Source of the DNA: Streptomyces sp. NBC_01142
GTDB taxonomy: Bacteria > Actinomycetota > Actinomycetes > Streptomycetales > Streptomycetaceae
Assembly: GCF_026341125.1 (NCBI RefSeq)
Contig: NZ_JAPEOR010000002.1
Location: 2,108,001-2,172,000, forward strand
DNA length: 64,000 nucleotides
Direction: 5' to 3'
Under the pieces are notes generated by a model. It was not told where the DNA came from. It saw only the letters and a program-made list of their open reading frames with translations, and made no database searches. This document shows, piece after piece, positions 45,512 through 56,430 of the stretch. The translations under genes were made by a program, and so were the position numbers. Every line of letters begins with the position of its first letter. Position 1 is the first letter of the stretch.

Positions 45512-46078
45512 ATGACAGCGAAGATCCTGATCGTCACCGGCGACGCCGCCGAGTCCCTCGAGGTTCTCTACCCGTACCAGCGGCTGCGGGAGGAGGGCTA
45601 CGAGGTCCATATCGCGGCCCCCGCCCGCAAGAAGCTTCAGTTCGTCGTGCACGACTTCGAGCCGGGCTTCGACACATACACCGAGAAGCCGGGCTACACC
45701 TGGCCCGCGGACCTGGGCTTCTCGGAAGTCGACCCGGGCCAGTACATCGCCCTGGTGGTCCCGGGCGGCCGCGCCCCGGAGTACCTGCGCAACGACGCGG
45801 AGCTGCGCAAGATCCTCAAGTCCTTCTTCGACGCCGACAAGCCGGTGGCGCAGATCTGTCACGGCCCGCTGCTGACGGCGGCGATCGGTGGCCTCGAGGG
45901 CCGCCGGGTCACCGCCTACCCCGCACTGGAGATGGACATGCAGGCGGCCGGAGCGAGCTTCCAGGACGCGGAGGCGGTGGTGGACGGCACCCTGGTCTCG
46001 GCCCGCGCCTGGCCGGACCACTCGGCATGGATGCGAGAGTTCCTCAAGGTGCTGCGCGAAAAGGCCCCGGTGACCTGA
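45512..46078 (+). CDS. DJ-1/PfpI-family protein
   Basis: The 188-residue protein has the family nucleophile elbow AQICHGPLL with Cys116 and His117, the LVVPGGRAPEYLR segment, and Glu17 near the N-terminus, as in PfpI-type glutamine-amidotransferase-like proteins. Members act as deglycases, glyoxalases or chaperone-like stress proteins; the exact reaction is unknown here. The start ATG follows CGGGAG. It lies downstream of the IS110 element, which may have altered its upstream region. Confidence 0.9.
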   Translation: MTAKILIVTGDAAESLEVLYPYQRLREEGYEVHIAAPARKKLQFVVHDFEPGFDTYTEKPGYTWPADLGFSEVDPGQYIALVVPGGRAPEYLRNDAELRKILKSFFDADKPVAQICHGPLLTAAIGGLEGRRVTAYPALEMDMQAAGASFQDAEAVVDGTLVSARAWPDHSAWMREFLKVLREKAPVT

Positions 46079-46376
46079 GAAGGCCCGCCGGAACCCGGTG
46101 ACCTGAGGCACGCCCCCGGGCCCGGGGCCTGTGCGGGGCCCGGGGCCTGTGCGGGGCGGAGCCCCTACAGGAAGGGGGTGGGAGGGGCGCGGCGCCAGGC
46201 GTACGGGGCGAAGGCGCGAAGGCTCTCGTCAGGAGGCAGGCCCGACGGGGCCGGGACGGAGCCCCGGTCTTCCCGCGGGCCGCATGCCGAGGGAGCCCTG
46301 CGCCGGCGGCCCGGTTCCGGGTAGGAGCGGAGTCGGGAGCAGGCCCGCCGCAGGCGCAGGCCCCCGCACCGCCCCC
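46079..46376. other. Non-coding GC-rich spacer
   Basis: About 300 bases between convergent genes. It contains an 18-bp direct repeat of GGGCCCGGGGCCTGTGCG around 46119-46156 and several G/C-only hairpins. I see no gene. Confidence 0.5.
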
Positions 46377-47042
46377 TCACGCCGCTAGCCGCGCCGCCTC
46401 CTCCACCGCCTCCGCCAGGCTGTCCACCACCGGCACACCCACCGACTCCAGGCTGGCCCTGCTGTGCGAGCCGCCCGTGTACAGCACCGCCCGCGCGCCC
46501 ACGTGCGCCGCCGCCACCGCGTCGTCGACCGCGTCGCCGATGACCACCGTGTGCTCCGGGGCGACGTCCCCAACCAGCGCCGCCAGGTGCCGCTCCATAT
46601 GCAGGGCCTTGGTGCCGCCGGACGGTCCCGTACGCCCGTCGACGCGTAGGAAGTGGTCGTGGATGCCGAACCCCCGCACGGCAGGTACCAGATGCTCGTG
46701 CACGTACATGCTCAGCAGTGACTGGCTGCGCCCGGCCAGCCGCCATTCCCGCAGCAGCTCCTCGACGCCCTCGGTCAGCCCGCAGCCGATCCGGTGCTCG
46801 GCGTAGTGCCGATGGAAGGCCTCGTCCATGGCCACCCACTCGTCGTCCGACGGCATCCGGCCCATCAGCCGCTCGTAGAAGAGGGGAATCGGCACGCAGT
46901 ACAGCTCTCGGTAGCGCTCGAGCGTGATCGGCTCCAGGCCTACCTCCGCGAACGCGGCGTTGGTCGCCGCGATGACCGCCGTGTTGTCGTCGAGCAGTGT
47001 GCCGTTCCAGTCCCAGACCAGATGTGTGCTGTGCTTCCCCAT
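46377..47042 (-). CDS. HAD-superfamily hydrolase
   Basis: The 221-residue protein is read from ATG 47042; the longer frame adds 24 poorly conserved residues. It has motif I WDWNGTLLDD (Asp11, with Asn at the usual second Asp), a helical cap domain, motif II LSMY, motif III around GTKALHMER and motif IV VVIGDAVDDAVAA. The layout resembles phosphoglycolate-phosphatase-like enzymes, but the Asn at the acid/base position may change the chemistry. The substrate is unknown. It shares direction with the DUF6912-like gene upstream. Confidence 0.88.
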   Translation of the reverse strand: MGKHSTHLVWDWNGTLLDDNTAVIAATNAAFAEVGLEPITLERYRELYCVPIPLFYERLMGRMPSDDEWVAMDEAFHRHYAEHRIGCGLTEGVEELLREWRLAGRSQSLLSMYVHEHLVPAVRGFGIHDHFLRVDGRTGPSGGTKALHMERHLAALVGDVAPEHTVVIGDAVDDAVAAAHVGARAVLYTGGSHSRASLESVGVPVVDSLAEAVEEAARLAA

Positions 47043-47190
47043 GCGAAAACCGTACCGGCCGGGTACGACAACCGGCCGCCCGCACCCACCATCGGCCGGA
47101 TCAGCAGCAACCACAGCGCCTCAGCGACCGCAGAGACCGCGGGGCTCACAGCGACCGCAGGGATCGCAGGGATCGCAAACGATCAGCCGA

Positions 47191-47697
47191 TCAGCCGATG
47201 AGGTTCGGGATCTCCTGCACCCCGTACCAGAGCAGCTCATGGTCCTCCGCCCCGTCCACCGTGAACTGGGCGTCGTCGTCGCCCTGGTCCGCCGCCCCCA
47301 GCGCCCCCGCCGCCGCGGACACATCGCCCACCGCGTCGTCGGCGTCCACATGCACCGCCGCCGCCTTGGCCAGCGCCACCGCGGACGCGATCCGCACCTC
47401 ACCGAGCGCGCTCGGGAGCAGCACCCGGTCGGGATCGGCGACCGCGTCCTGGTCCGGTACGTCGACGGCGACGACGACCCGGCGCCTGGCCGCCGCCGGG
47501 TCACCGGCGAGCAGCCGCAGCGACCCCGCCGCGGCACGGTTCAGCGCGGCGTACTCGAGCTCCTCGATGTCGTCGGAGACGTACCACTCGCGCAGGCCCG
47601 GAGTGACGGCATAGGCGGTCAGCGGGCCGGGGCCCAGTTCGCCCGCCTTGTGCGCCTCTGCGAGACCGTGAAGGGTCAGGGGGACGTAGACGCGCAT
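47191..47697 (-). CDS. Conserved actinobacterial protein (DUF6912-like)
   Basis: The 168-residue soluble protein begins MRVYVPLTLHGLAEAHKAGELG, a start shared by a conserved actinobacterial family of unknown function. It has YAVTPGLREWY and a C-terminal LLWYGVQEIPNLI. I see no catalytic motif. It is followed by the HAD hydrolase on the same strand after about 150 bases of short repeats (GACCGCAG-like). Confidence 0.8.
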   Translation of the reverse strand: MRVYVPLTLHGLAEAHKAGELGPGPLTAYAVTPGLREWYVSDDIEELEYAALNRAAAGSLRLLAGDPAAARRRVVVAVDVPDQDAVADPDRVLLPSALGEVRIASAVALAKAAAVHVDADDAVGDVSAAAGALGAADQGDDDAQFTVDGAEDHELLWYGVQEIPNLIG

Positions 47698-47974
47698 GGC
47701 TGGCCGCTTTCGTAGTCGGAAGACGCCCTCAGGATACGTGCGACGTCCCCTTTCGGGGTGCCGCTACCACCCCCACGCACCGTCCACTCAGGACATGACC
47801 CGACCGGTCGTGACCGCCCGGGACCGCTGCTCGTCACCCTGATAGGTGATGGTGTCGGCCCGCCCCGGCGGCGGCAGCGCTCGTTGCGAGCGCCCGCCCC
47901 GCCCCCGTAGAAGATCACCAACGAAGTTACCGCCCGGTATCTCCATCGGGCCCGGCACATCGGGGGCGATCTGC

Positions 47975-48403
47975 ATGGACAGGACCCGGCCCGCGGGACG
48001 GCGTGACCAGCGCCGTCCGGCCGTCGTGGCGACATCGGCGATGGCACGCGCACGGCGGCAGCACAAACCGCACTACTGGTTCGCCGACCGCCTGCTCGCG
48101 GTACTCAGCGGCCGGCGCCCGGTGCACTGGATGCTCGGCCACACCATCGGCGAGGCATACGAACAGCTGGTGCGGCTCGCCCCCGGGGCACCGCTGCGGC
48201 CTGCGGAACGGGTGACCCCCGTCGTACGCCACTGCGGCGAGTACCACCCGGGCCCCGGCGTGATCGAGGCCTTCGCCCGGATCGGCTCGGGCGACCGGGT
48301 CAGCGCGATGGCCTTCCGCCTGGAGCAGGGGGCGGACCAGCGCTGGCGCTGCGCGGCCGTGGAGCTCGGCGGGGAACGCGTCGGCGGCCACGCACCGGTG
48401 TGA
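47975..48403 (+). CDS. Rv3235-family protein
   Basis: The 142-residue protein, from ATG 47975, follows CGGGGGCGATCTGC; an upstream ATG at 47846 is possible but its extension is only basic low-complexity sequence. The conserved core is HYWFADRLLAVLSGRRPVHWMLGHTIGEAYEQL, followed by the VVRHCGEYHPGPGVIEAFARIGSGDRVSAMAFRLE domain. This family sits next to secA in mycobacteria and streptomycetes, as here (convergent). Its function is unknown. Confidence 0.8.
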   Translation: MDRTRPAGRRDQRRPAVVATSAMARARRQHKPHYWFADRLLAVLSGRRPVHWMLGHTIGEAYEQLVRLAPGAPLRPAERVTPVVRHCGEYHPGPGVIEAFARIGSGDRVSAMAFRLEQGADQRWRCAAVELGGERVGGHAPV

Positions 48404-48556
48404 GCCGCTCACCGGGGCAGGGCGCGCACCCGAGCAGCCGCCGGGCCCAACGGGGCCCGGACGGGCTTTCCCGGGCCCGCCTGACCGCCCTCCACTGCCC
48501 GCCTGACTGCCGCTCCCGCCCTTCCCCCCTCCCGCACCTCAGGGGCCCGCCTCAGG

Positions 48557-48608
48557 GAATACGGCCGGGGCCGGACACCGCGTTCGGTGTCCGGCCCCGG
48601 CCGTATTC
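48557..48608. terminator. secA: Strong terminator after secA
   Basis: A perfect 24-bp inverted repeat, GAATACGGCCGGGGCCGGAC onward, encloses the loop CGTT. It lies between convergent genes and has the same geometry as the hairpin at 7403-7454. Confidence 0.9.
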
Positions 48609-48633
48609 AGCTGGCAAGCAGGCAGCGCAGGCG

Positions 48634-51453
<2,820 letters not shown>

Positions 51454-51704
51454 TGAGGTTGGTCTCCTTGCCGATCGGGCCTGGCACTGGGTCGTGTAAC
51501 GGACACTGGCGCGGGCACGGCAGGTGGGCCCCACCGCAACGGCCATCGTAAGCGAGGACCCCGCCGCGCCGGGAGGTCCGCCGGGGGTCTGCCGTCACGG
51601 AGGCCTGCTGATACCCGCATGAAGAACGCGCGGGACGCGCCGAAGGTGCCGGTGAGGTCCGAAAAGTGCTCGCATCCGCACGCGCCCGTGACCAGAATCC
51701 GGGC

Positions 51705-52301
51705 ATGGAGCCCATCACACTCACCACCCAGCGACTGCTGCTGCGTACCTTCACGACCGACGATACGGAGGCGGTCTTCCAGGCCTGTCAGGATCCCGAC
51801 ATTCAGCGGTGGACGACCGTCCCCTCGCCATACCTGCGGCAGCACGCGGCGGAGTTCACCGGACAGATGGTGCCGGACGGCTGGCGCAACAGCACCATGT
51901 GCACGTTCGCGGTACTGCCCCGCGAGGGCGGCCCGCTGATGGCCTCGGTCGCCGTGACCCTGCGCACCTTCTCGGGCACCTGGGAGATCGGCTACTGGAC
52001 GGGCAAGGAGCACCGCGGACGCGGGGTGATGGCGGAGACCGTGGGCGCCGTGGCGCACTGGGCCTTCACCAGGCTGGGCGCGACGCGCCTGGAGTGGCGC
52101 GCCGAGGTGGGCAACGCGGGCTCCCGGGCCGTGGCGGAGAAGGCCGGCTTCGTCGTCGAGGGGGCCCTGCGCGCGGCGCTGCTCAACAAGGACACCCTCA
52201 GGGACGCCTGGGTCGGTGCGCTGCTCCCCTCGGACCTGGGACTGCCGAGCACCCATCCGTATCTCCCCGCCGCTCTCCCGGCCGTCCGGGGTGACGGTTG
52301 A
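51705..52301 (+). CDS. GNAT-family N-acetyltransferase (RimJ/RimL type)
   Basis: The 198-residue protein begins MEPITLTTQRLLLRTF, typical of RimJ/RimL-like acetyltransferases. The acetyl-CoA loop is WTGKEHRGRGVMAETVGAV (Q/RxxGxG/A type), followed by NAGSRAVAEKAGFVVEGALR, the family's NxxSxxxxEKxGF motif. It acetylates an amine, perhaps on a ribosomal protein or small molecule; the sequence does not tell which. It is divergent from secA. Confidence 0.92.
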   Translation: MEPITLTTQRLLLRTFTTDDTEAVFQACQDPDIQRWTTVPSPYLRQHAAEFTGQMVPDGWRNSTMCTFAVLPREGGPLMASVAVTLRTFSGTWEIGYWTGKEHRGRGVMAETVGAVAHWAFTRLGATRLEWRAEVGNAGSRAVAEKAGFVVEGALRAALLNKDTLRDAWVGALLPSDLGLPSTHPYLPAALPAVRGDG

Positions 52302-52325
52302 CGGCTGACGGCTGACGGCTGACGG
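52292..52325. repeat. 7-bp tandem repeat across the GNAT stop codon
   Basis: TGACGGY is repeated almost five times, so that several in-frame or shifted TGA triplets follow the real stop. Confidence 0.8.
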
Positions 52326-52422
52326 AACAAGACCGGGGCCGGCCTTACCGGACCGACGGGCCTTACCGGACCGACCGGACCCGGGGGCAGACTGTCAGTG
52401 CCCCCGTCTATCGTGCGGGAGC

Positions 52423-53616
52423 ATGACGATCCTGCCGCGCCCCGCCGCCGAACTCTCCGCCGACGAGGCCCGCCGCATAGCGCTGCGCGCCCAAGGGTTC
52501 CTGGGCGCGCCCGACCGGCGGGGCGGGGTGCGGGGTGTGCTGCGGCATCTCGGCGCCGTACAGCTGGACACGATCTCGGTGCTTGCCCGCTCGCACGAGC
52601 TGATTCCGTACGCCCGCCTCGGCGCCGTCGGCCGCCGCACGGTCGAGGACGCGTACTGGACCGAGGGGCACAGCTTCGAGTACTGGTCGCACGCGGCCTG
52701 CATCCTGCCCGTCGAGGAGTGGCCGCATTTCGCCTTCCGCCGACGCGCCTACCGCGGCCGCCCGCACTGGTACCACGAGCTCGCCGACGGCGCCTACGAC
52801 CAGGTCATCAAGCAGCTGCGCGCCGAAGGCCCGCTCACCGCGACAGAGTTGGGCGGCGCGAAGAACAAGGGTGAGTGGTGGGACTGGTCGGAGTCGAAGG
52901 TCGCCGTCGAGCGGGCGCTGATGCACGGCGAGGTGGTGTGCACCGAGCGGCGCAGCTGGAAGCGGGTATACGACCTGGCCGAGCGGGCGATCCCGGACGC
53001 CGTCCTCCACGACGACCTGGACGATGCGGAGTGCCTGCGCCGGCTCGTCCGGCTCGCCGGCCAGTCCCTCGGCGTCGGCACCCGCGCGGACATCGCCGAC
53101 TACCACCGGCTCAAGGGCGAGCAGTTCGACGCGGTGGTCGCTGACTCCGGACTGGTGCCGGTCACGGTCGAGGGCTGGTCGAAGCCGGCCTGGGCGGATC
53201 CCGAGGCACTGGCGAGCGCGCCCCGTGGCCGCCATCGCACGACCCTCCTCTCCCCCTTCGACTCGCTGATCTGGGAGCGGGCGCGTACGGAACGGATCTT
53301 CGGTTTCATCCACCGCCTCGAGGCGTACGTCCCCAAGCCCAAGCGGGTGTACGGCTATTTCGCGATGCCTCTGCTGTCGGGCGGCAAGCTGCTGGGTCGC
53401 GTCGACCCGGCGCGCGAGGGGACGACCTTGGTGGCGCGCCAGGTGTCCCTTCAGACCCCGAAGGCCGTGGCCCCCATGGCGCAGGCCCTGCGCGAGGCCG
53501 CGGAGTGGGTCGGCTGCGATTCCGTACGCGTCGAATCCGTACGGGTCGAGTCCGCACAGGGCGAACGCACCGAGCGCCCCGACCTCGCCGCGGAGCTGGT
53601 CCGGGCGCTTGCCTGA
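52423..53616 (+). CDS. YcaQ/AlkX-type winged-helix DNA glycosylase
   Basis: The 397-residue protein belongs to the HTH_42 (YcaQ/AlkZ) family of interstrand-crosslink and bulky-adduct DNA glycosylases. The catalytic Q-hydrophobic-D motif is Gln47-Leu48-Asp49 in LGAVQLDTISVLARSHEL, the YcaQ/AlkX form rather than the QxQ form of AlkZ self-resistance enzymes. Three winged-helix modules follow, with conserved YWSHAACILPVEEW and LLSPFDSLIWERARTERIFGF. It would remove alkylated purines and unhook crosslinks. No biosynthetic cluster is adjacent, so a housekeeping repair role is likely. Confidence 0.9.
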   Translation: MTILPRPAAELSADEARRIALRAQGFLGAPDRRGGVRGVLRHLGAVQLDTISVLARSHELIPYARLGAVGRRTVEDAYWTEGHSFEYWSHAACILPVEEWPHFAFRRRAYRGRPHWYHELADGAYDQVIKQLRAEGPLTATELGGAKNKGEWWDWSESKVAVERALMHGEVVCTERRSWKRVYDLAERAIPDAVLHDDLDDAECLRRLVRLAGQSLGVGTRADIADYHRLKGEQFDAVVADSGLVPVTVEGWSKPAWADPEALASAPRGRHRTTLLSPFDSLIWERARTERIFGFIHRLEAYVPKPKRVYGYFAMPLLSGGKLLGRVDPAREGTTLVARQVSLQTPKAVAPMAQALREAAEWVGCDSVRVESVRVESAQGERTERPDLAAELVRALA

Positions 53617-53649
53617 CCGCGCGGCCGCGCGGTCGGCCGGAACCGGCCG
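53615..53649. terminator. Double palindrome between convergent genes
   Basis: GACCGCGCGGCCGCGCGGTC is a 20-bp perfect palindrome, followed at once by CGGCCGG-AA-CCGGCCG. Together they fill the gap between the glycosylase and the response regulator. Confidence 0.65.
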
Positions 53650-54402
53650 CTAGCGGATCTCGAGGATCTTCTCCCGCATCGCGTAGACCACGGCCTCCAT
53701 CCTGGAGTGCAGCTGAAGCTTCTCCAGGATGTTGCGGACGTGGTTCTTCACGGTGTTCTCGGAGATGAACAGCTCCTTGGCGATATCGCGGTTGTTCATG
53801 CCCGTGGCGACCAGTTTGAGCACTTCCAGCTCCCGCTCGGTCAGCCGGGGCGCGGGGACGAGCCTGCGTTCATCTGTGCGCTGGATCATCGACTTGAACT
53901 CGGTGAGGAGCTTGGAAGCCATGGACGGGCTGATCTGCGACTGGCCGTCGGCCACCGCACGGATCGCCGTGGCCACCTCGTCGGTGGAGATCTCCTTGAG
54001 GAGATAGCCGGTGGCGCCCGCCTTGATCGCGTCGTAGAGGTCGGCCTCCTCGTCGCTGATCGTCAGCATGATGATCTTCGCGCTGGGGGCCACCTCCTTG
54101 ATGGAGGTGCAGGCCTCGATACCGCCGCGTTTGGGCATCCGCACATCCATCAGCACGATGTCGGGCAGCAGATCTGCGGCCTTGTCGACGGCCTCCGCCC
54201 CGTCACCGGCCTCGCCGACAACCTGGATGTCCTCCTCCTGTGCGAGGACGATCTCCAGGCCCCGACGGAAGAGAGCGTGGTCGTCCACCACAAGGACCCG
54301 GATCGGCTCCTTGCGGGAACCGCCCGACTCCGCGGCGACATCGACGACCGTGCCCTCGGTATCGCCCGTGTCGCCGTGCACCGGTCCGAAGCTGTCCGCC
54401 AT
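53650..54402 (-). CDS. NarL/LuxR-family response regulator
   Basis: The 250-residue protein starts at ATG 54402, chosen for the strong GGGGGAGG site. The receiver domain (about 33-150) has [15 protein letters not shown], phospho-acceptor Asp in [10 protein letters not shown], and the conserved Lys in GYLLKEIS. The C-terminal LuxR helix-turn-helix (about 185-250) has [36 protein letters not shown]. No sensor kinase gene is adjacent, so it is an orphan here. It is downstream of hpf on the same strand, separated by a hairpin. Confidence 0.95.
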   Translation of the reverse strand: MADSFGPVHGDTGDTEGTVVDVAAESGGSRKEPIRVLVVDDHALFRRGLEIVLAQEEDIQVVGEAGDGAEAVDKAADLLPDIVLMDVRMPKRGGIEACTSIKEVAPSAKIIMLTISDEEADLYDAIKAGATGYLLKEISTDEVATAIRAVADGQSQISPSMASKLLTEFKSMIQRTDERRLVPAPRLTERELEVLKLVATGMNNRDIAKELFISENTVKNHVRNILEKLQLHSRMEAVVYAMREKILEIR

Positions 54403-54540
54403 CGTTCCTCCCCCTGAAGGCCGTGGCCTGAAGATCATGAGTGGTCCGCTCCGCCAACATCAGTGCACAGGGCACCGGTTGGCTCGCGGCTCCATGCTTT
54501 CATGCCCGGACGGCAGAGGCGTGATCCTGCGGTCGCACGG

Positions 54541-54580
54541 TGGTGCCCCTGGGGGCGCACAAGACGCTCCAGGGGCACCA
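54541..54580 (-). terminator. Hairpin downstream of hpf
   Basis: TGGTGCCCCTGG and CCAGGGGCACCA form a 12-bp stem with a 16-base loop, between the hpf stop and the response-regulator gene. Confidence 0.7.
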
Positions 54581-54600
54581 TCACCTGCCTGCTGACGGGA

Positions 54601-55290
54601 TCAGCCGCCGAGCGCTCCTCCGGCCCCGCCCGCCTCGGATCCGGCCAGTGGGTCGGTCTCCAGGTGGATGACGCCATAGTCGTAGGCGTGCCGTCGGTAG
54701 ACGACACTGGGCTGCTTCGTCTCGGAGTCGACGAAGAGGTAGAAGTCGTGCCCGACCAGCTCCATCTCATAGAGCGCCTGGTCGAGCGTCATCGGTGCTG
54801 CGGTGTGGTTCTTCTCGCGAACCACCAGCGGACCTTCGCCCTGCACCTCGAGCGAGCCGATCCTCGTGGTGGGAATGGATGCAGGCGCCTCTTCGCTGAC
54901 GGGCCGGCCGTTGGCGTTCAACTCGGCGACGCCAGGAACGACATCGGCCACCTCGGATGCCGAAATACGGCCGTTGCCGCGGCGGTTGTGACGCTTGTCG
55001 TGCTGCTTGCGCAGCCGTGCCTCCAGCTTGCCCGTGGCCAGGTCGAGTGCTGCGTACGGGTCGGCGGCCGCGGCCTCCGCCCGGATCACCGGTCCGCGGG
55101 AGTGAAGTGTGATCTCCACACGGTCGGACCGGTCGGCCTGCCGCGGGTTGAGCTCCTTGGACACCTCGACGTCCAGGCTGATCACCTTGCCGTCGAGCTT
55201 CTGGATCTTGTCCAGCTTCAGCTTCTCGGCCACGTGCTTGCGGAACCTCTCGGGCACCTCGGTCTTGCGGCCCTTGACGACGATGTCCAC
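54601..55290 (-). CDS. hpf: Long-form ribosome hibernation promoting factor
   Basis: The 229-residue protein starts at GTG 55290, set by GGAG six bases upstream (VDIVVKGRKTEVPERF). The N-terminal HPF/YfiA domain (1-110) binds the decoding site, with LATGKLEARLRKQHDKR at its end. A flexible linker leads to the C-terminal dimerisation domain (about 155-215, KNHTAAPMTLDQALYEMELVGHDFYLFVDSET), which makes 100S ribosome dimers. It acts in stationary phase and stress. Confidence 0.96.
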   Translation of the reverse strand: MDIVVKGRKTEVPERFRKHVAEKLKLDKIQKLDGKVISLDVEVSKELNPRQADRSDRVEITLHSRGPVIRAEAAAADPYAALDLATGKLEARLRKQHDKRHNRRGNGRISASEVADVVPGVAELNANGRPVSEEAPASIPTTRIGSLEVQGEGPLVVREKNHTAAPMTLDQALYEMELVGHDFYLFVDSETKQPSVVYRRHAYDYGVIHLETDPLAGSEAGGAGGALGG

Positions 55291-55626
55291 GCAGAACTCC
55301 GTTCCCGGATAGCTCCGCCCGCTCACTGGCTGCGGAGCGTCTCCCTCTTGCACCAGGCCCCGGTGATTACCGAAGCCTCGGACTTGGCGACTTTCACCTC
55401 CTCCTCCCCAGTCGACAAGATCCCCACCCCACCAATCTTCGAGGTTCACACTGCCCTCGAATCCCTGGCCCGGAACCCCCGGCAGCGCATTCGGTGAGGC
55501 ACGGCATTCGCCATTCCTCACAACCGAACATAGCTCGATCAGACGGGTGTCGGCACCCGCTACCAGCGCGTACGTGCGTTCAGGTGGTTTTCCCCTCTCA
55601 CTACCTGCAACGATGCAGGCTCGTTG
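55291..55626. other. hpf upstream region
   Basis: These 336 bases lie between the comF stop and the hpf start. They are pyrimidine-rich on the plus strand, with a small hairpin CGGGTG-TCGG-CACCCG at 55544-55559 that may end the comF transcript. No gene is seen; the hpf promoter must lie here. Confidence 0.55.
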
Positions 55627-56361
55627 TCAGTTCCGGTTTATTTCGAAAGATAACGGCGGGACAGCGACAACCGCTGCACTCGGTTGTACGAATCCCGGAG
55701 GGCATGACCTCATCGCGGCACTCAGTGCCCGCGTCGCCTCGACCAACGACGCTCCGGTCGTCATCAGATCGTCCACCAGCACCGCTCTGCCGCCCTCCAG
55801 CAGCCGTCCGGCCCCGCCGGGCACCTCCAGTGCCCCCGCCAGGTTCGCGAGCCTCATGCGGGCCGTGAGGCCCGACTGGTCGGCCACCGCGCGCCGCTGG
55901 CGCAGCACCGGAAGAGCCCTGGCCTCCGTCCCCGTACGCCGAAGCTCGCCCGCGGCCGCCAGTGCGATCCGCCGCGCGGCGTCGTGCCCCCGCGCCCTGA
56001 CCGCACTCCGCGCCGACGGCACCGGTACGAGCAGCAGCGGACCGGCTCCCCCGACGGCCCGGGGCACCGCGGCCCGCACCGCCCCGGCGAGCGCCACACC
56101 GAGCGGCCGCGCCAGCCCCAGCGCGCCCCGCTCCTTGTGCGCCAGCAGCACGGCACGTACCGCGTCCTCGTACGGCGCGGCGGCATGCACCACCGGCAGT
56201 CCCGCCGGCTCCGGCACAGGCCGCGCCCGACGCGCCGCGGCGCCGTACAGCGCGCTCGCGCACTCCTCGCACAGCGGCGTACGAGGCGTGCCGCAGCCGC
56301 CGCATGCGACCGGCAGCACCAGCCCGGTGATCTCCCGCCACCACCCCCGCATGCCCACCAC
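55627..56361 (-). CDS. comF: ComF-family phosphoribosyltransferase-like protein
   Basis: The 244-residue protein has an N-terminal zinc-binding region (CGGCGTPRTPLCEEC), then a type I phosphoribosyltransferase fold with the PRPP-binding motif AVLVDDLMTTGAS and a GHDAARRIALAAAGELRR helix. ComF proteins help DNA uptake in competent bacteria; in Streptomyces the role is unknown. It lies 69 bases after lpqB on the same strand, at the end of the mtrAB operon. Confidence 0.92.
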   Translation of the reverse strand: MVGMRGWWREITGLVLPVACGGCGTPRTPLCEECASALYGAAARRARPVPEPAGLPVVHAAAPYEDAVRAVLLAHKERGALGLARPLGVALAGAVRAAVPRAVGGAGPLLLVPVPSARSAVRARGHDAARRIALAAAGELRRTGTEARALPVLRQRRAVADQSGLTARMRLANLAGALEVPGGAGRLLEGGRAVLVDDLMTTGASLVEATRALSAAMRSCPPGFVQPSAAVVAVPPLSFEINRN

Positions 56362-56430
56362 TGTGCCCGCACGGGGACAGCCCTGCCACCCTTGTGGACA
56401 ACCGGCCCGGGCGCCCTACCGCTGGGTCCG

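Noticed and set aside
52423..53616. A self-resistance glycosylase of a DNA-alkylating antibiotic cluster
   Set aside because: The motif is QLD as in YcaQ/AlkX rather than QxQ, and no biosynthetic genes are near.
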